The translations under genes were made by a program, and so were the position numbers. The notes under the pieces are model-generated. The model saw only the letters and a list, made by a program, of their open reading frames with translations, had not been told where the DNA came from and ran no database searches. A stretch of 58,012 nucleotides of DNA from Spirochaetota bacterium (GTDB lineage: Bacteria; Spirochaetota; Spirochaetia; DTKZ01), in the NCBI GenBank assembly GCA_026418195.1, contig JAOABU010000125.1, positions 1 to 58,012 on the forward strand, read 5' to 3'. This document shows, in pieces, positions 26,875 through 35,495 of the stretch (position 1 is the first letter of the stretch; every line of letters starts with the position of its first letter).

Positions 26875-28414
26875 AGGGGGTGAACTTGAGGTACTTGAAC
26901 GGGTGGATATCCAACGGATTTGGATACCAACCTTCTATGAATTGGAGATCGATCAAGTTGATGGCCGGTGAATGCCCGATAGGAAGGACTACAGCTCCTT
27001 TAAGTAGGATCGATTCCGCAGCACTTAGGGTTTTGTACCGTTCCTGTCCTGTCTGCTGGAAACTTTTTTCAATTAATGCATCGAACTCCTCATCGGAGTA
27101 TCCCGCATCATTCAGATTGCTGTGAGTAGTCCACATCTGAAGGAAGGTAAGAGGATCGGCAAAGTCTCCGATCCAGCTTACCGTGCCTAAGGTAAAGCCC
27201 CCTTCTTTGAGAAGGGTGAGATACTCAGGATAGGGATACGTTTTAATCTCAGAATCGAGATTAAGAGCTTCTTTCCACGCAGCGGCAAACAACGCAGCAA
27301 CCGTTCGATTTTCCGCGCCTTCAGGAATCTTAAAAATCACCTGAGGGAGCCCCTTCCCCTCGGGAAACCCTGCCTCCTTCAAGAGTGTAAAGGCTTCTTC
27401 GCGGTTATAGGTTTCCAGCGTTTCGGGTTTCGGATACCGTGGCAAGGGAGGAACAAGGGTCTTTGCAGGTATGAACTGAAGATCTTTCGTTCGGACTTTT
27501 TCCCAGGGGATTAGTAAAGCTAGAGCTCTCCGTACGCGAGCATCCCTCCAAGGCCCTTCGCGGGTAGAGAAGAAAAAGTAGTAGGTGGCAAACATGGGGT
27601 TCACGATGATGGTATCCTTGTACAACACGTGATCTAGGGACATTCCTCCTGAGACCCAGTGGATCTCATAATCGTTGAACCTCCTAGTGACAGAAAGAGG
27701 ATCCTGAACAAAGAGGAACCGAATCGTTTCGATGGGTACCTTTGCTGCGTCCCAGTAACGAGGATTCTTTTTCAGAATCCAGGTATCGGGTTTTTGTTCC
27801 ACTAGGACGTAGGGGCCATTCCCCGGAATGGAGGAAAGACGGTTCCAGTCCTTCTGGTCCAGAAGGGAGGGATGGATGGGCACGAAGCTGTGGTGGCACA
27901 GGATTTTCAGGAAATGGGTGGATGGATGATCCAACACAACCTGCAATCGCTTCTCTGAAAGAACTCGAATCTGCACAGAGTTCGGGTCGGAATTCTTACC
28001 TGTCCGGTAGTCCTTGGCTCCCGCGATAATGTCGTACAAGAAGGAGTATTCTGCCTTTGTATCGGGATGAAGAAATTTTAACCAAGAATTGCGAAAATCC
28101 ATCGCAGTTACAGGATCACCATTGGAGAAGCGTGCCTCTTCTCGAATTCGGAACGTGTATGTTTTCCCGTCGGAGGACACTTCCCAGCTACTTGCCGAAC
28201 CAGGAACAGGATCCAGGGTAGCAGGATCATAGGAAACAAGACCTTCATATAGGGCAGTATACACTTGGGCTTCTGTGGCAGAAAAAGCATTGAGGGGATT
28301 TAAGCTAATCTGCCCAGGGAGAAAGGCTACCACTAATTCTTGAGGGGGTGAAAGGGGATGGACGTTAGGTAAGGAGCAAGTCCATAAGTAAAGCAAAAGT
28401 AGAGATCGTTTCAT
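26810..28414 (-). CDS. Family 5 (OppA-type) solute-binding lipoprotein
   Basis: Extracellular binding protein of 534 residues for peptides or similar solutes. A signal with possible lipobox LWTC lies at residues 9-13. The family 5 hallmark YEGLVSYDPATLDPVPGSASSWEVSSDG is partly visible as YEGLVSYDP and SWEVSSDGKTYTFRIRE. RYWDAAKVPIETIRF and NDAGYSDEEFDALI are also typical. No permease or ATPase gene adjoins it. Instead it overlaps a response-regulator gene by four bases (ATGA), suggesting a link to signalling or use of distant transporter parts. Confidence 0.9.
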   Translation of the reverse strand: MKRSLLLLYLWTCSLPNVHPLSPPQELVVAFLPGQISLNPLNAFSATEAQVYTALYEGLVSYDPATLDPVPGSASSWEVSSDGKTYTFRIREEARFSNGDPVTAMDFRNSWLKFLHPDTKAEYSFLYDIIAGAKDYRTGKNSDPNSVQIRVLSEKRLQVVLDHPSTHFLKILCHHSFVPIHPSLLDQKDWNRLSSIPGNGPYVLVEQKPDTWILKKNPRYWDAAKVPIETIRFLFVQDPLSVTRRFNDYEIHWVSGGMSLDHVLYKDTIIVNPMFATYYFFFSTREGPWRDARVRRALALLIPWEKVRTKDLQFIPAKTLVPPLPRYPKPETLETYNREEAFTLLKEAGFPEGKGLPQVIFKIPEGAENRTVAALFAAAWKEALNLDSEIKTYPYPEYLTLLKEGGFTLGTVSWIGDFADPLTFLQMWTTHSNLNDAGYSDEEFDALIEKSFQQTGQERYKTLSAAESILLKGAVVLPIGHSPAINLIDLQFIEGWYPNPLDIHPFKYLKFTPFKPLPGVIQRNEILPLLSQGF

Positions 28415-28767
28415 GCTAGGTACCCGATGATGATATCGAGATGGGCCTTCCCATGCAAGGGTTTGACGAACACTTCTTGAAATCCAGCGTTTTTCAAGCG
28501 AGGAACAGCCTCCGGGTCACTCGTCATGGCTAGTAGAGGGATGCTAGGATCTATTTTACGGATTTCTTTAGCTACTTCGCTTCCATTCAAGCCTGGCATA
28601 TATTCGTCTAGTAGCACTAGTTTATAGGACCCCCTCCGAAAGTATTCCAGTGCATCAACCCCTGTTGCTACAGCATCGAAGAGAATGTGCAACCGGTTCA
28701 ATTGAAATTCCAATAGTTTTCGGGATGTAAACTCATCCTCTGCCAGGAGTATTTGCTTTTTATCCAT
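28411..28767 (-). CDS. Single-domain response regulator
   Basis: CheY-like receiver of 118 residues without output domain. The acidic pair is in LLAEDE, the phospho-acceptor Asp in LLDEYMPGLNG (near residue 54), the conserved Thr/Ser in AMTSD and Lys in VFVKPLHGK. It overlaps the HPt gene upstream by eight bases and the binding-protein gene downstream by four, so the three are translationally coupled. The HPt protein is the likely phosphate partner. Confidence 0.9.
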   Translation of the reverse strand: MDKKQILLAEDEFTSRKLLEFQLNRLHILFDAVATGVDALEYFRRGSYKLVLLDEYMPGLNGSEVAKEIRKIDPSIPLLAMTSDPEAVPRLKNAGFQEVFVKPLHGKAHLDIIIGYLA

Positions 28768-29545
28768 AGTAATCTCTAAATACAGATTCCAGCAGACGTT
28801 CTTCGTCCTTGAGGTATTTCAGGGCTTTCTGGAGCCCTTCTGTACTGCCCGCTTTGGCCTGCTGTTCTATCCATCTGGCTACCTCGGCGAGCCGAAAAGC
28901 CCCTACATTCAGTCCACCTCCCTTTATACTGTGGGCAATCCGATGGATTTTTACAAGATCTTCTCCAAGGGTAATCTGATGTTCCAATTCCACCAGAAGG
29001 TCTTTGCAGCGCAACAGGAACTCTTCGAACAATTGATGGGAAAACTCTTCGTCGGGGCACGCTTGTTGAAGTACAGCAGGATTGAATATAAGCTGGTCGT
29101 CCTTGGACATGTACCCTATGGAGTTCTTCGGGAATTCGCGAAAGGGAGCCTCGAGAGGTGCCCGTAATATATCGTTAGATGACGGTTCAATGGGTAGAGT
29201 CAAGAAGTACCCTTGCTGTTCTAGTGTTAGAGTCCCCCCAAGGCATTGAAGAGAAACACGAGTTCTGGTAATGACGGATTCTTGCTCCGGTGGCAGACTT
29301 GTCGGTAGAGTGGCATGGAGGGTTCCTTCCCGATAGTCCCAATGGAGAGTGCAGGATCTTCCCTGTAAAGCGGATTCCAACTGGATGAAAAAGACTGTGA
29401 GGACTTTTCTAATTCGGTCCGGATCATGAATCGTACAATTTCGGGCAGGATCCGTGTATGTATGCTCTGCGGTGGGTTGGATCCCCACAATGGAAAGATC
29501 TTGGAGAATCTTTCCTATTAGTTCTGGAAGTTGGATCATAATCAT
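28760..29545 (-). CDS. HPt phosphotransfer protein with degenerate kinase-like N-terminus
   Basis: The C-terminal part (about residues 165-255) is a histidine phosphotransfer domain with acceptor His in IHRIAHSIKGGGLNVGA. Residues 35-130 have the order of a HATPase_c fold (DPDRIRKVLTVFFIQLESAL, LQCLGGTLTLEQQGYFLTLPIE) but lack the N, G1 and G2 boxes, so they probably do not bind ATP. ATG 29545 is preferred (leaderless); ATG 29539 is possible. The protein likely relays phosphate to the response regulator next to it. Confidence 0.8.
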   Translation of the reverse strand: MIMIQLPELIGKILQDLSIVGIQPTAEHTYTDPARNCTIHDPDRIRKVLTVFFIQLESALQGRSCTLHWDYREGTLHATLPTSLPPEQESVITRTRVSLQCLGGTLTLEQQGYFLTLPIEPSSNDILRAPLEAPFREFPKNSIGYMSKDDQLIFNPAVLQQACPDEEFSHQLFEEFLLRCKDLLVELEHQITLGEDLVKIHRIAHSIKGGGLNVGAFRLAEVARWIEQQAKAGSTEGLQKALKYLKDEERLLESVFRDYYG

Positions 29546-29552
29546 ACTATAT

Positions 29553-29558
29553 AGTATA
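29553..29558 (-). promoter_or_regulatory. -10 box of the HPt-RR-SBP operon
   Basis: TATACT on the minus strand ends seven bases before ATG 29545, which lacks a ribosome site. No good -35 hexamer is seen, so confidence is limited. Confidence 0.4.
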
Positions 29559-29607
29559 ATCATCAGCACTTAACTTTCCTCTAGTATTTTGTTATATTCC
29601 CGCTTCG

Positions 29608-29859
29608 ATGACAGAATGGGAAGAACGTAAGTATAAAGAAGTGTTCGATACCGTATATGCCACTACTCGGTATCGGATCATGAAGGATCCTAATTTTACG
29701 ATCAAAGACCTCGAACGCGTGTTGGCTACCCTCTACGTGAACGATGGGAATGACCAGGGCGGTCGGGGTGTAGTAGGTGATATTGTCAGTTCGGCTACCA
29801 TAGCAGCACACCAACAAGTATTGCTAGAATGGAAACGGCAGTTGAAGGAAAAGACATGA
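29608..29859 (+). CDS. Small conserved-looking protein, unknown
   Basis: Protein of 83 residues without signal or membrane segment. It has a charged helical N-terminus (MTEWEERKYKEVFDTVYATTRYRI) and a glycine-rich middle (NDGNDQGGRGVVGDIV). A TATATT box lies nine bases before the ATG and there is no ribosome site. It overlaps the transglycosylase gene by four bases (ATGA), which supports its being translated. No family is recognised. Confidence 0.6.
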   Translation: MTEWEERKYKEVFDTVYATTRYRIMKDPNFTIKDLERVLATLYVNDGNDQGGRGVVGDIVSSATIAAHQQVLLEWKRQLKEKT

Positions 29860-30545
29860 AAACCATGAAAACCCACGTACTGGCATTGACGTTGGGGGTG
29901 CTCTTTGGATGCACCCAGGTACCGTACACAAACGAACAAGAACGTCCCCATTTGATCTCCCTTGAACGGAATCGAGTCCTGGAGCTGATCGAGTTGCCGG
30001 ATCCTAGCCTATCCCTCTATAGGAACGAAGGGACCCGGAATCTAGTGGAGAAGTTCTTTATTCGGGCGGCTGGGTCAGAACGGGTAGCCAAGGCGATCTT
30101 GCGATACTCGGACGAGATGGATCTTTCCCTATTTCTAACTTTTTCTGTAGCCTACGTGGAAAGTAACTATAATCCCCGAGCCGTGAATCGTAACTCCGGT
30201 TCCATCGATCGGGGGCTGTTTCAACTCAATTCTCGGTCCTTTCCTAACTTGAAGGAGAATGATTTCTTTAACATCGAACTCAACACGAAGTACGGGTTGG
30301 AGCATCTACGCCAGTGTTTGGAAATCGGAGGAAACGATATCATCGCTCTAGCCATGTACAATGCCGGTAACACCCAGGTGATGGCTCGGGGTGCTCCTAT
30401 TTCTACCCTAGAACATATCAGTAAGTATGTAGAGTACCGAAAGAAACTGGAAAGTTCCTTCCGCGAATTCTTCCGATCCGTATACCGGGAAAGTAAAGTA
30501 GCTTCCCTAGGGGAAAGAATCCCTGTTGGGAAAAGTACCCCCTAA
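29856..30545 (+). CDS. Lytic transglycosylase (SLT) lipoprotein
   Basis: Signal peptide with lipobox LFGC at residues 16-19, then an SLT-type domain. The catalytic glutamate is in YVESNYNPRAVN, followed by GLFQLN and the family's AMYNAGNTQVM motif. It would cleave peptidoglycan glycan strands from a lipid-anchored position. ATG 29856 overlaps the previous stop and has AAGGAAAA upstream. A frame extension from 29829 lies inside the previous gene. Length is 229 residues. Confidence 0.88.
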   Translation: MKTMKTHVLALTLGVLFGCTQVPYTNEQERPHLISLERNRVLELIELPDPSLSLYRNEGTRNLVEKFFIRAAGSERVAKAILRYSDEMDLSLFLTFSVAYVESNYNPRAVNRNSGSIDRGLFQLNSRSFPNLKENDFFNIELNTKYGLEHLRQCLEIGGNDIIALAMYNAGNTQVMARGAPISTLEHISKYVEYRKKLESSFREFFRSVYRESKVASLGERIPVGKSTP

Positions 30546-30596
30546 GCCCCTTTTCAACCGCAGAAAGCACTGATTCAAATTCATGAACTGGTATTC

Positions 30597-30625
30597 TTGA
30601 CAGGGAACCTGCCCCTGTCTAAGGT
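30597..30625 (+). promoter_or_regulatory. Promoter of the DAHP synthase-prephenate dehydratase gene
   Basis: A perfect -35 TTGACA (30597-30602), a 17-base spacer and a weak -10 TAAGGT (30620-30625) end six bases before ATG 30632. The same bases contain AAGGTG, which could instead serve as a ribosome site. Confidence 0.5.
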
Positions 30626-30631
30626 GTACCC

Positions 30632-32590
30632 ATGGTTGTTGTATTAGAAAAGCATATTACCCCTGAGCAAAAGCGAGATCTTCGTGCCTACCTGGAGAGC
30701 AAAGGGTACCAGGTCCGGGAGATCGTGGGTCAGGAGGAAACGATCTTTGGGGCAGTGGGAATCCCGAGGGTGGATCCGAGGGAGGTGGAGCTTTTACCCG
30801 GAGTTCAACGAGTCATTCCCATCAGCAAACCTTATAAATTGGCGTCTCGGGAACTGAAGAAGGAGGATACCATTGTCCCGGTGGGGCCGATAAAGGTCGG
30901 GGGCAAACGTATCGTGGTGATTGCGGGGCCCTGTGCGGTGGAAAGTAGGGAACAGATCCTGGAAACAGCTCGAATCGTGCGGGCTTCAGGAGCCGTTGCT
31001 CTGCGGGGAGGAGCGTTCAAACCTCGGACATCTCCTTATTCCTTCCAGGGCTTAGGGGAGGAAGGGCTGAAGTATCTGAAGGAGGCGGGGGAAACTTTTG
31101 GAATGCCTATTGTCACAGAGGTGGTGGCTACCGAGAACGTGGAGTTGATGCAAGAATACGTGGACCTCTTTCAGATAGGGGCCCGAAACATGCAGAACTT
31201 CGAACTCTTGAAACGAGTAGGCCGCACAGGGAAACCGGTTGTTCTTAAGCGGGGGTTGTCCGCTACGATAGAGGAATGGCTCATGGCAGCAGAGTACCTG
31301 TTGGCTCATGGCACAGACAACGTGATCCTCTGTGAGCGGGGAATCCGTACCTTTGAAACCTATACGAGGAACACCCTAGATATCTCTGCGATCCCGGTTA
31401 TTAAGAAACTCAGCCATCTTCCCATCTTGGTAGACCCGAGCCATGCGACGGGAATTCGAGAAAAAGTACCCCCTGTGGCTTTGGCAGCCATTGCAGCAGG
31501 AGCGGATGGTCTTCTCATCGAGGTACACCCAGATCCCTCGAAAGCTCTCTCCGATGGAGCGCAAACGTTATATCCCGAACAATTCGAGAAACTCATGCGG
31601 GATATCGAGGTATTGGCACCGGTAGTAGGGAAAGAAGTAGCCAAACTGCCCTCCTTGGAGCAGGGACGGCAACGAGGAAGGGAAGCGGAAAAATCTTCAA
31701 TCTTAAACTCTGGTTTTAGGCTTCACTCGATTGCAGTGGACAGACCAGTGCCTCATGGACAGGTTCCTAGAATCGCGTTCCAGGGAGAACGGGGCGCCTA
31801 CAGTGAAATGGCTACCCTCAGTTACTTCCATTTCGAGGTGGAGACCTACCCACAGAGGAGCTTCCAAGCGGTATTCGATGCTGTTCTCGAAGGAAAGGTA
31901 GAGTATGGAATCGTTCCCCTAGAAAACTCGTTGGCTGGTTCGATCCACGAGAATTACGATTTGTTCCTTCGATACCCGGATATCAAGATCGTGGGTGAAA
32001 CGCAATTACGGATCATACACAGCTTGATCGGTTTGCCCGACGCTACTGTGGAGGGCATCCGGAAGGTGTTTTCCCATCCTCAGGGATTGGCGCAATGTGC
32101 TAGATTTCTCGATGAACATCCCTACATGGAAAAGGTTCCTTTCTACGATACCGCTGGATCTGTAGCCTATGTAGCAAAAGAGGGGAAGAAAGAGTACGCT
32201 GCCATTGCCCATGAAGGGGCGGCCCGAATCTATGGAATGAAGGTTCTAAAGAGTGGAATCGAAACAAATCCTTTGAATTATACTCGCTTCGCCATTCTAG
32301 CCCGAGCGGAACTAGAAGTAGGTGAACATCCAAACAAAGCCTCTATCGTGTTTTCAACCCCTGATAAGCCGGGTTCGTTGTTCAAATGTATGAAAGTACT
32401 GGCAGACCGGAACCTCAACATGAAAAAGTTGGAGTCTAGGCCTATTGCTGGAAAACCCTGGCAGTACATGTTCTACGTGGATCTCGAACTCCCTGAAGAC
32501 TTGGATATCTTCAAAGAAGCGGTGGCAGAAATAAGCACTTTATCGGAGGAAGAAGTTCGGATATTGGGGATGTATCGGGCGAGTATTTAA
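30632..32590 (+). CDS. DAHP synthase - prephenate dehydratase fusion
   Basis: Residues 1-70 are the ferredoxin-like regulatory domain of type I-beta DAHP synthases. Residues 75-345 are the catalytic barrel (GPCAVES, GGAFKPRTSPYSFQG, GARNMQNFELL, DPSHATG), making the first shikimate-pathway intermediate. After a linker (345-385), residues 385-570 are prephenate dehydratase (FQGERGAYSE, PLENSLAGSI, DTAGSVAYV, NYTRFAIL), and 575-652 an ACT domain with the Phe-binding ESRP motif. One protein thus holds the first step and a late phenylalanine step, possibly under common Phe feedback. This pairing is unusual; DAHP synthase is more often fused to chorismate mutase. Confidence 0.93.
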   Translation: MVVVLEKHITPEQKRDLRAYLESKGYQVREIVGQEETIFGAVGIPRVDPREVELLPGVQRVIPISKPYKLASRELKKEDTIVPVGPIKVGGKRIVVIAGPCAVESREQILETARIVRASGAVALRGGAFKPRTSPYSFQGLGEEGLKYLKEAGETFGMPIVTEVVATENVELMQEYVDLFQIGARNMQNFELLKRVGRTGKPVVLKRGLSATIEEWLMAAEYLLAHGTDNVILCERGIRTFETYTRNTLDISAIPVIKKLSHLPILVDPSHATGIREKVPPVALAAIAAGADGLLIEVHPDPSKALSDGAQTLYPEQFEKLMRDIEVLAPVVGKEVAKLPSLEQGRQRGREAEKSSILNSGFRLHSIAVDRPVPHGQVPRIAFQGERGAYSEMATLSYFHFEVETYPQRSFQAVFDAVLEGKVEYGIVPLENSLAGSIHENYDLFLRYPDIKIVGETQLRIIHSLIGLPDATVEGIRKVFSHPQGLAQCARFLDEHPYMEKVPFYDTAGSVAYVAKEGKKEYAAIAHEGAARIYGMKVLKSGIETNPLNYTRFAILARAELEVGEHPNKASIVFSTPDKPGSLFKCMKVLADRNLNMKKLESRPIAGKPWQYMFYVDLELPEDLDIFKEAVAEISTLSEEEVRILGMYRASI

Positions 32591-34008
32591 AGGCTAGAAA
32601 CATCTACGCCCAATTTTCGTAGTTGTTCCATTTCCTCTTTCTTGGCTACGTAATCATGACGTTTTTGATTCGCTTTCATAATACAATTCTGAATGGCGGT
32701 AAGTTCGATCTTGATACCTCGAATGGAAGCGCGGTTTTCCCTCGGAATTTCACTTCGGAAAAAGGTTTCCAATCCAGAGAGCCTTCGGTATACCATCTGC
32801 ATTTCTTCAATATGTTTGTGGAGGAAGGTGAAAAGCTGTTCCTCCCCTGCTTGTTCCAGTCGCTTGTACCCAGCCCCTGCACGAGCGAGAATGCCACTAT
32901 AGATTCGGGCTCGCTTCCTTATATCTTCCAGAAGCGAATGAAACCGAATAGGCTCTCTCTTCGTGGTGGAGGTTGTCAGATCGAAGAACTCTACCTCATA
33001 CACCAGGGCTTCTTCCTCTTTTTGAACCATCCGTTGGATCCAAATTTTGATTCGCTCTATAAGGGATCGCTTGCGGGATTCAAGAATGAGGCTGTTGTCT
33101 AAAAGTTTCTGGGACGCTTCCTCCAGAGGACGGGAGGCAGCGGCTATCGCTCGAATCCCTTCCAGAAGGATTTCTTTAAAATTGGTCTCCTGAGTCTTCG
33201 GACGCTGAAGGGTTTGCTCGATTTTGAACTTCTCTAGTGCAGCTTTTCTCGATTCTGGGCCATTGGGGCCATAGTCTTCTTCCAGGATTTCTACAATGAG
33301 TTCAGGATAGAAGGGTTTTCCTGGAAATGTATGAGGAAACTGTTTCTTCAAGGTTCTAAGGATCTCATCCTTTGCCTGCAGAGCTCGACTTCGATCGATG
33401 GAAAGGTTAGCCAATAGGGAGATCCGAACCTCAAACTTGTACATCTCTTTATGGTATTCAGAAAGCTTCTTGAGGGTAGTCATACAGTTGCGAAAGGCCT
33501 TTTGAATCTGATCGATGGCGTCCTTCAGGATCCCTGCGGAAAGAGGATCGTCCCCCTTCGTGATCTTTCCTACGAACTCTGCCAGGACCTTGGTGTTTAT
33601 TCGTGCCGATACTTCACTGAATTGGTCCCAAGCGATGTAGCGGGTAAGACCTAACAGGAGTTTGATGCGGCCAAGATCAAGGAAATCTGTCCTGAATTGG
33701 TAAAAGTTCAGGAGGAAGTCTAATTGGGATTCATACATGGATAGGCGAATACTCATCTGTTCCGTTTTTTCCGAATCGAGGAAATTGTCGTCCGGAGGGG
33801 TGGATATTTCAGAGATTTTGAGGTCCTTCTTGTAAGGATCTTCATGGATCAGCCCTTTTTTCAACAGGACTTTGTAGAGAGAGGTAAAGGAGGTATGAAG
33901 GATCCTGTACTGTTCTTTCAGGCGAGGCAATTCGACGGTATCCAGATGCTCCCGATACTGTTCCAGAGCGTTCTGTAATTGGGAAACAAAACTCACTCCC
34001 TCTTCCAT
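32587..34008 (-). CDS. Long helical protein of unknown function
   Basis: Cytoplasmic protein of 473 residues, almost entirely charged and helical, with probable coiled coils near the ends (QLQNALEQYREHLDTVELPRLKEQY; NCIMKANQKRHDYVAKKEEMEQLRKLG). No signal peptide, membrane segment or catalytic motif is visible. The stop overlaps the converging fusion gene by four bases. The ATG lies eight bases after a -10 box. I do not recognise a named family. Confidence 0.7.
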   Translation of the reverse strand: MEEGVSFVSQLQNALEQYREHLDTVELPRLKEQYRILHTSFTSLYKVLLKKGLIHEDPYKKDLKISEISTPPDDNFLDSEKTEQMSIRLSMYESQLDFLLNFYQFRTDFLDLGRIKLLLGLTRYIAWDQFSEVSARINTKVLAEFVGKITKGDDPLSAGILKDAIDQIQKAFRNCMTTLKKLSEYHKEMYKFEVRISLLANLSIDRSRALQAKDEILRTLKKQFPHTFPGKPFYPELIVEILEEDYGPNGPESRKAALEKFKIEQTLQRPKTQETNFKEILLEGIRAIAAASRPLEEASQKLLDNSLILESRKRSLIERIKIWIQRMVQKEEEALVYEVEFFDLTTSTTKREPIRFHSLLEDIRKRARIYSGILARAGAGYKRLEQAGEEQLFTFLHKHIEEMQMVYRRLSGLETFFRSEIPRENRASIRGIKIELTAIQNCIMKANQKRHDYVAKKEEMEQLRKLGVDVSSL

Positions 34009-34016
34009 GTAGTTCC

Positions 34017-34045
34017 ATTATGGGATAAAATCTCAAAAAGGGCAA
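34017..34045 (-). promoter_or_regulatory. Promoter of the long helical protein gene
   Basis: On the minus strand, TTGCCC (34045-34040), a 17-base spacer and CATAAT (34022-34017) end eight bases before ATG 34008, again nearly leaderless. Confidence 0.5.
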
Positions 34046-34066
34046 TCGGCAGGGATTTTTATAAGT

Positions 34067-34600
34067 ATGGGACGGATCTGCTCGTTTCCTCCTCATAAAT
34101 TAGTGGTTTGCACTCTTCTTTCCCAGGAGGATCTTCTTTCTCCGGTTCGGAATGTATTGGAGAACAAGTTTGGCCCCATCGACTATCAAAGTTCTCTGAT
34201 CCCCTTCGATTTCACCAACTACTATGAGAAAGAGATGGGGAAGGATCTAAATCGCTGTTTTTTCAGCCTTCAAACCTTGGTAGATCCGAGCACTCTAGCA
34301 CAGATAAAAATCGAAACCAATAGGATAGAAGAGTCCTTTGGAGTGGATGGGAATAGACGGGTGAATCTCGATCCTGGATTGCTGGCTCTTTCTAGATTTG
34401 TGTTAGCGACCACGAAAGAAAGTGGGCATCGGATCCCTTTACGGGATGGAATATGGGGAGAACTCACCCTCCTATACATGAAAAAGGATTTTCAACCCTT
34501 GCCGTGGACGTACCCTGATTATGCAACCAGAGCGTATCGGGATATCCTGCTCACAATTCGAGCCCTTTATAGAGAACAATTGAAGCATCTCGACCGATGA
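34067..34600 (+). CDS. DUF4416-family protein
   Basis: Cytoplasmic protein of 177 residues with features I associate with DUF4416 (PHKLVVCTLLS, FTNYYEKEMGKDL, GRRVNLDPGLLALSRFVLATTK, YPDYATRAYRDILL). The DPGxL and YPDY segments are the likely functional core; no activity is known. The gene is divergent from the helical protein gene. No clear ribosome site precedes the ATG. Confidence 0.75.
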   Translation: MGRICSFPPHKLVVCTLLSQEDLLSPVRNVLENKFGPIDYQSSLIPFDFTNYYEKEMGKDLNRCFFSLQTLVDPSTLAQIKIETNRIEESFGVDGNRRVNLDPGLLALSRFVLATTKESGHRIPLRDGIWGELTLLYMKKDFQPLPWTYPDYATRAYRDILLTIRALYREQLKHLDR

Positions 34601-34619
34601 AGCTGTGTTCTTAGGATAG

Positions 34620-35495
34620 ATGAATGGTGGGCGATCCTTCCTTATTCCGGTTTCCCTCGGGATAGTTTTAGGCCTGGCAAGCCTCCAAGGTTGTCAATTT
34701 TTAGTGGGGCAGGAAGAAACGGTTTCTTGCCTCTTGCCACAGTTTCCGCGCTCCTGGTTAGGTCGGGGGTTGGCGGATGGATTTGAAATTGTATATACGC
34801 AGAATGGAAAAGAGGTGAGACATTCGGTTTCCTCTGGAAGCGGAACTATAGAGCTTTCCCTTTCCTTAGGGCAACGAACTCCTTTAGTAGTATACCCATA
34901 CATGAATGGCAGGTCTGGCAAAGTCTCCTTATATCCTGCCGGGGGGTTGTATCCAGACTTTTTTCGTTCCAGTATTCTCCTTATCCAGTGGGAGGATGGG
35001 TTTGCTGCAGAAACCTTGTTGGTTGCTGCACGAGGAGGTTTTCCCCTAGATTCATTCAATTGTGCTCGTTTTTTCGAGGAAGCCCGTAAAAGGGGAGGCT
35101 TGAATCCTTGGGAATTGAATCAAAAGCAAGTGTTGGAAACTTTGGCTTCCGGTTCTTTCCGGGCGGATCGAATCGTACTTAAAAAGAAGTTCTCGATTGC
35201 TCTCACTCTTTCGACGGGTGATTGGTTTAGTAAAAACCTCCTGGAACCATCCTTCACGGTAGGAGAGGAGGGAATAGCATTTATCCAGGGGCTGCCTTGG
35301 GGAATCCATCACTACTGGAGTCTAGACCGTTCTCTCACATTACACCTCTCGGAGAATGGAAGAGTGGAGGCCACCGAATATCGTTGGCAGCTAGGGGAGA
35401 AAAGGGTTGCACATGATTTCCTTCAAGAAGCGAGGATAGATATCTCCTCATGCGTTACAGAATCTTTTATGTATAGAGAATCCTCGCTTCGGTAA
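34620..35495 (+). CDS. Putative lipoprotein, unknown
   Basis: Protein of 291 residues with an N-terminal signal and lipobox LQGC at residues 22-25. The mature part looks beta-rich (FEIVYTQNGKEVRH, GTIELSLSLGQRTPLVVYPY) with a helical middle. ATG 34620 lies just after TTAGGA, a short ribosome site. It follows the DUF4416 gene by 19 bases and is probably cotranscribed. The last 29 bases overlap the converging M24 gene. No family is recognised. Confidence 0.7.
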   Translation: MNGGRSFLIPVSLGIVLGLASLQGCQFLVGQEETVSCLLPQFPRSWLGRGLADGFEIVYTQNGKEVRHSVSSGSGTIELSLSLGQRTPLVVYPYMNGRSGKVSLYPAGGLYPDFFRSSILLIQWEDGFAAETLLVAARGGFPLDSFNCARFFEEARKRGGLNPWELNQKQVLETLASGSFRADRIVLKKKFSIALTLSTGDWFSKNLLEPSFTVGEEGIAFIQGLPWGIHHYWSLDRSLTLHLSENGRVEATEYRWQLGEKRVAHDFLQEARIDISSCVTESFMYRESSLR

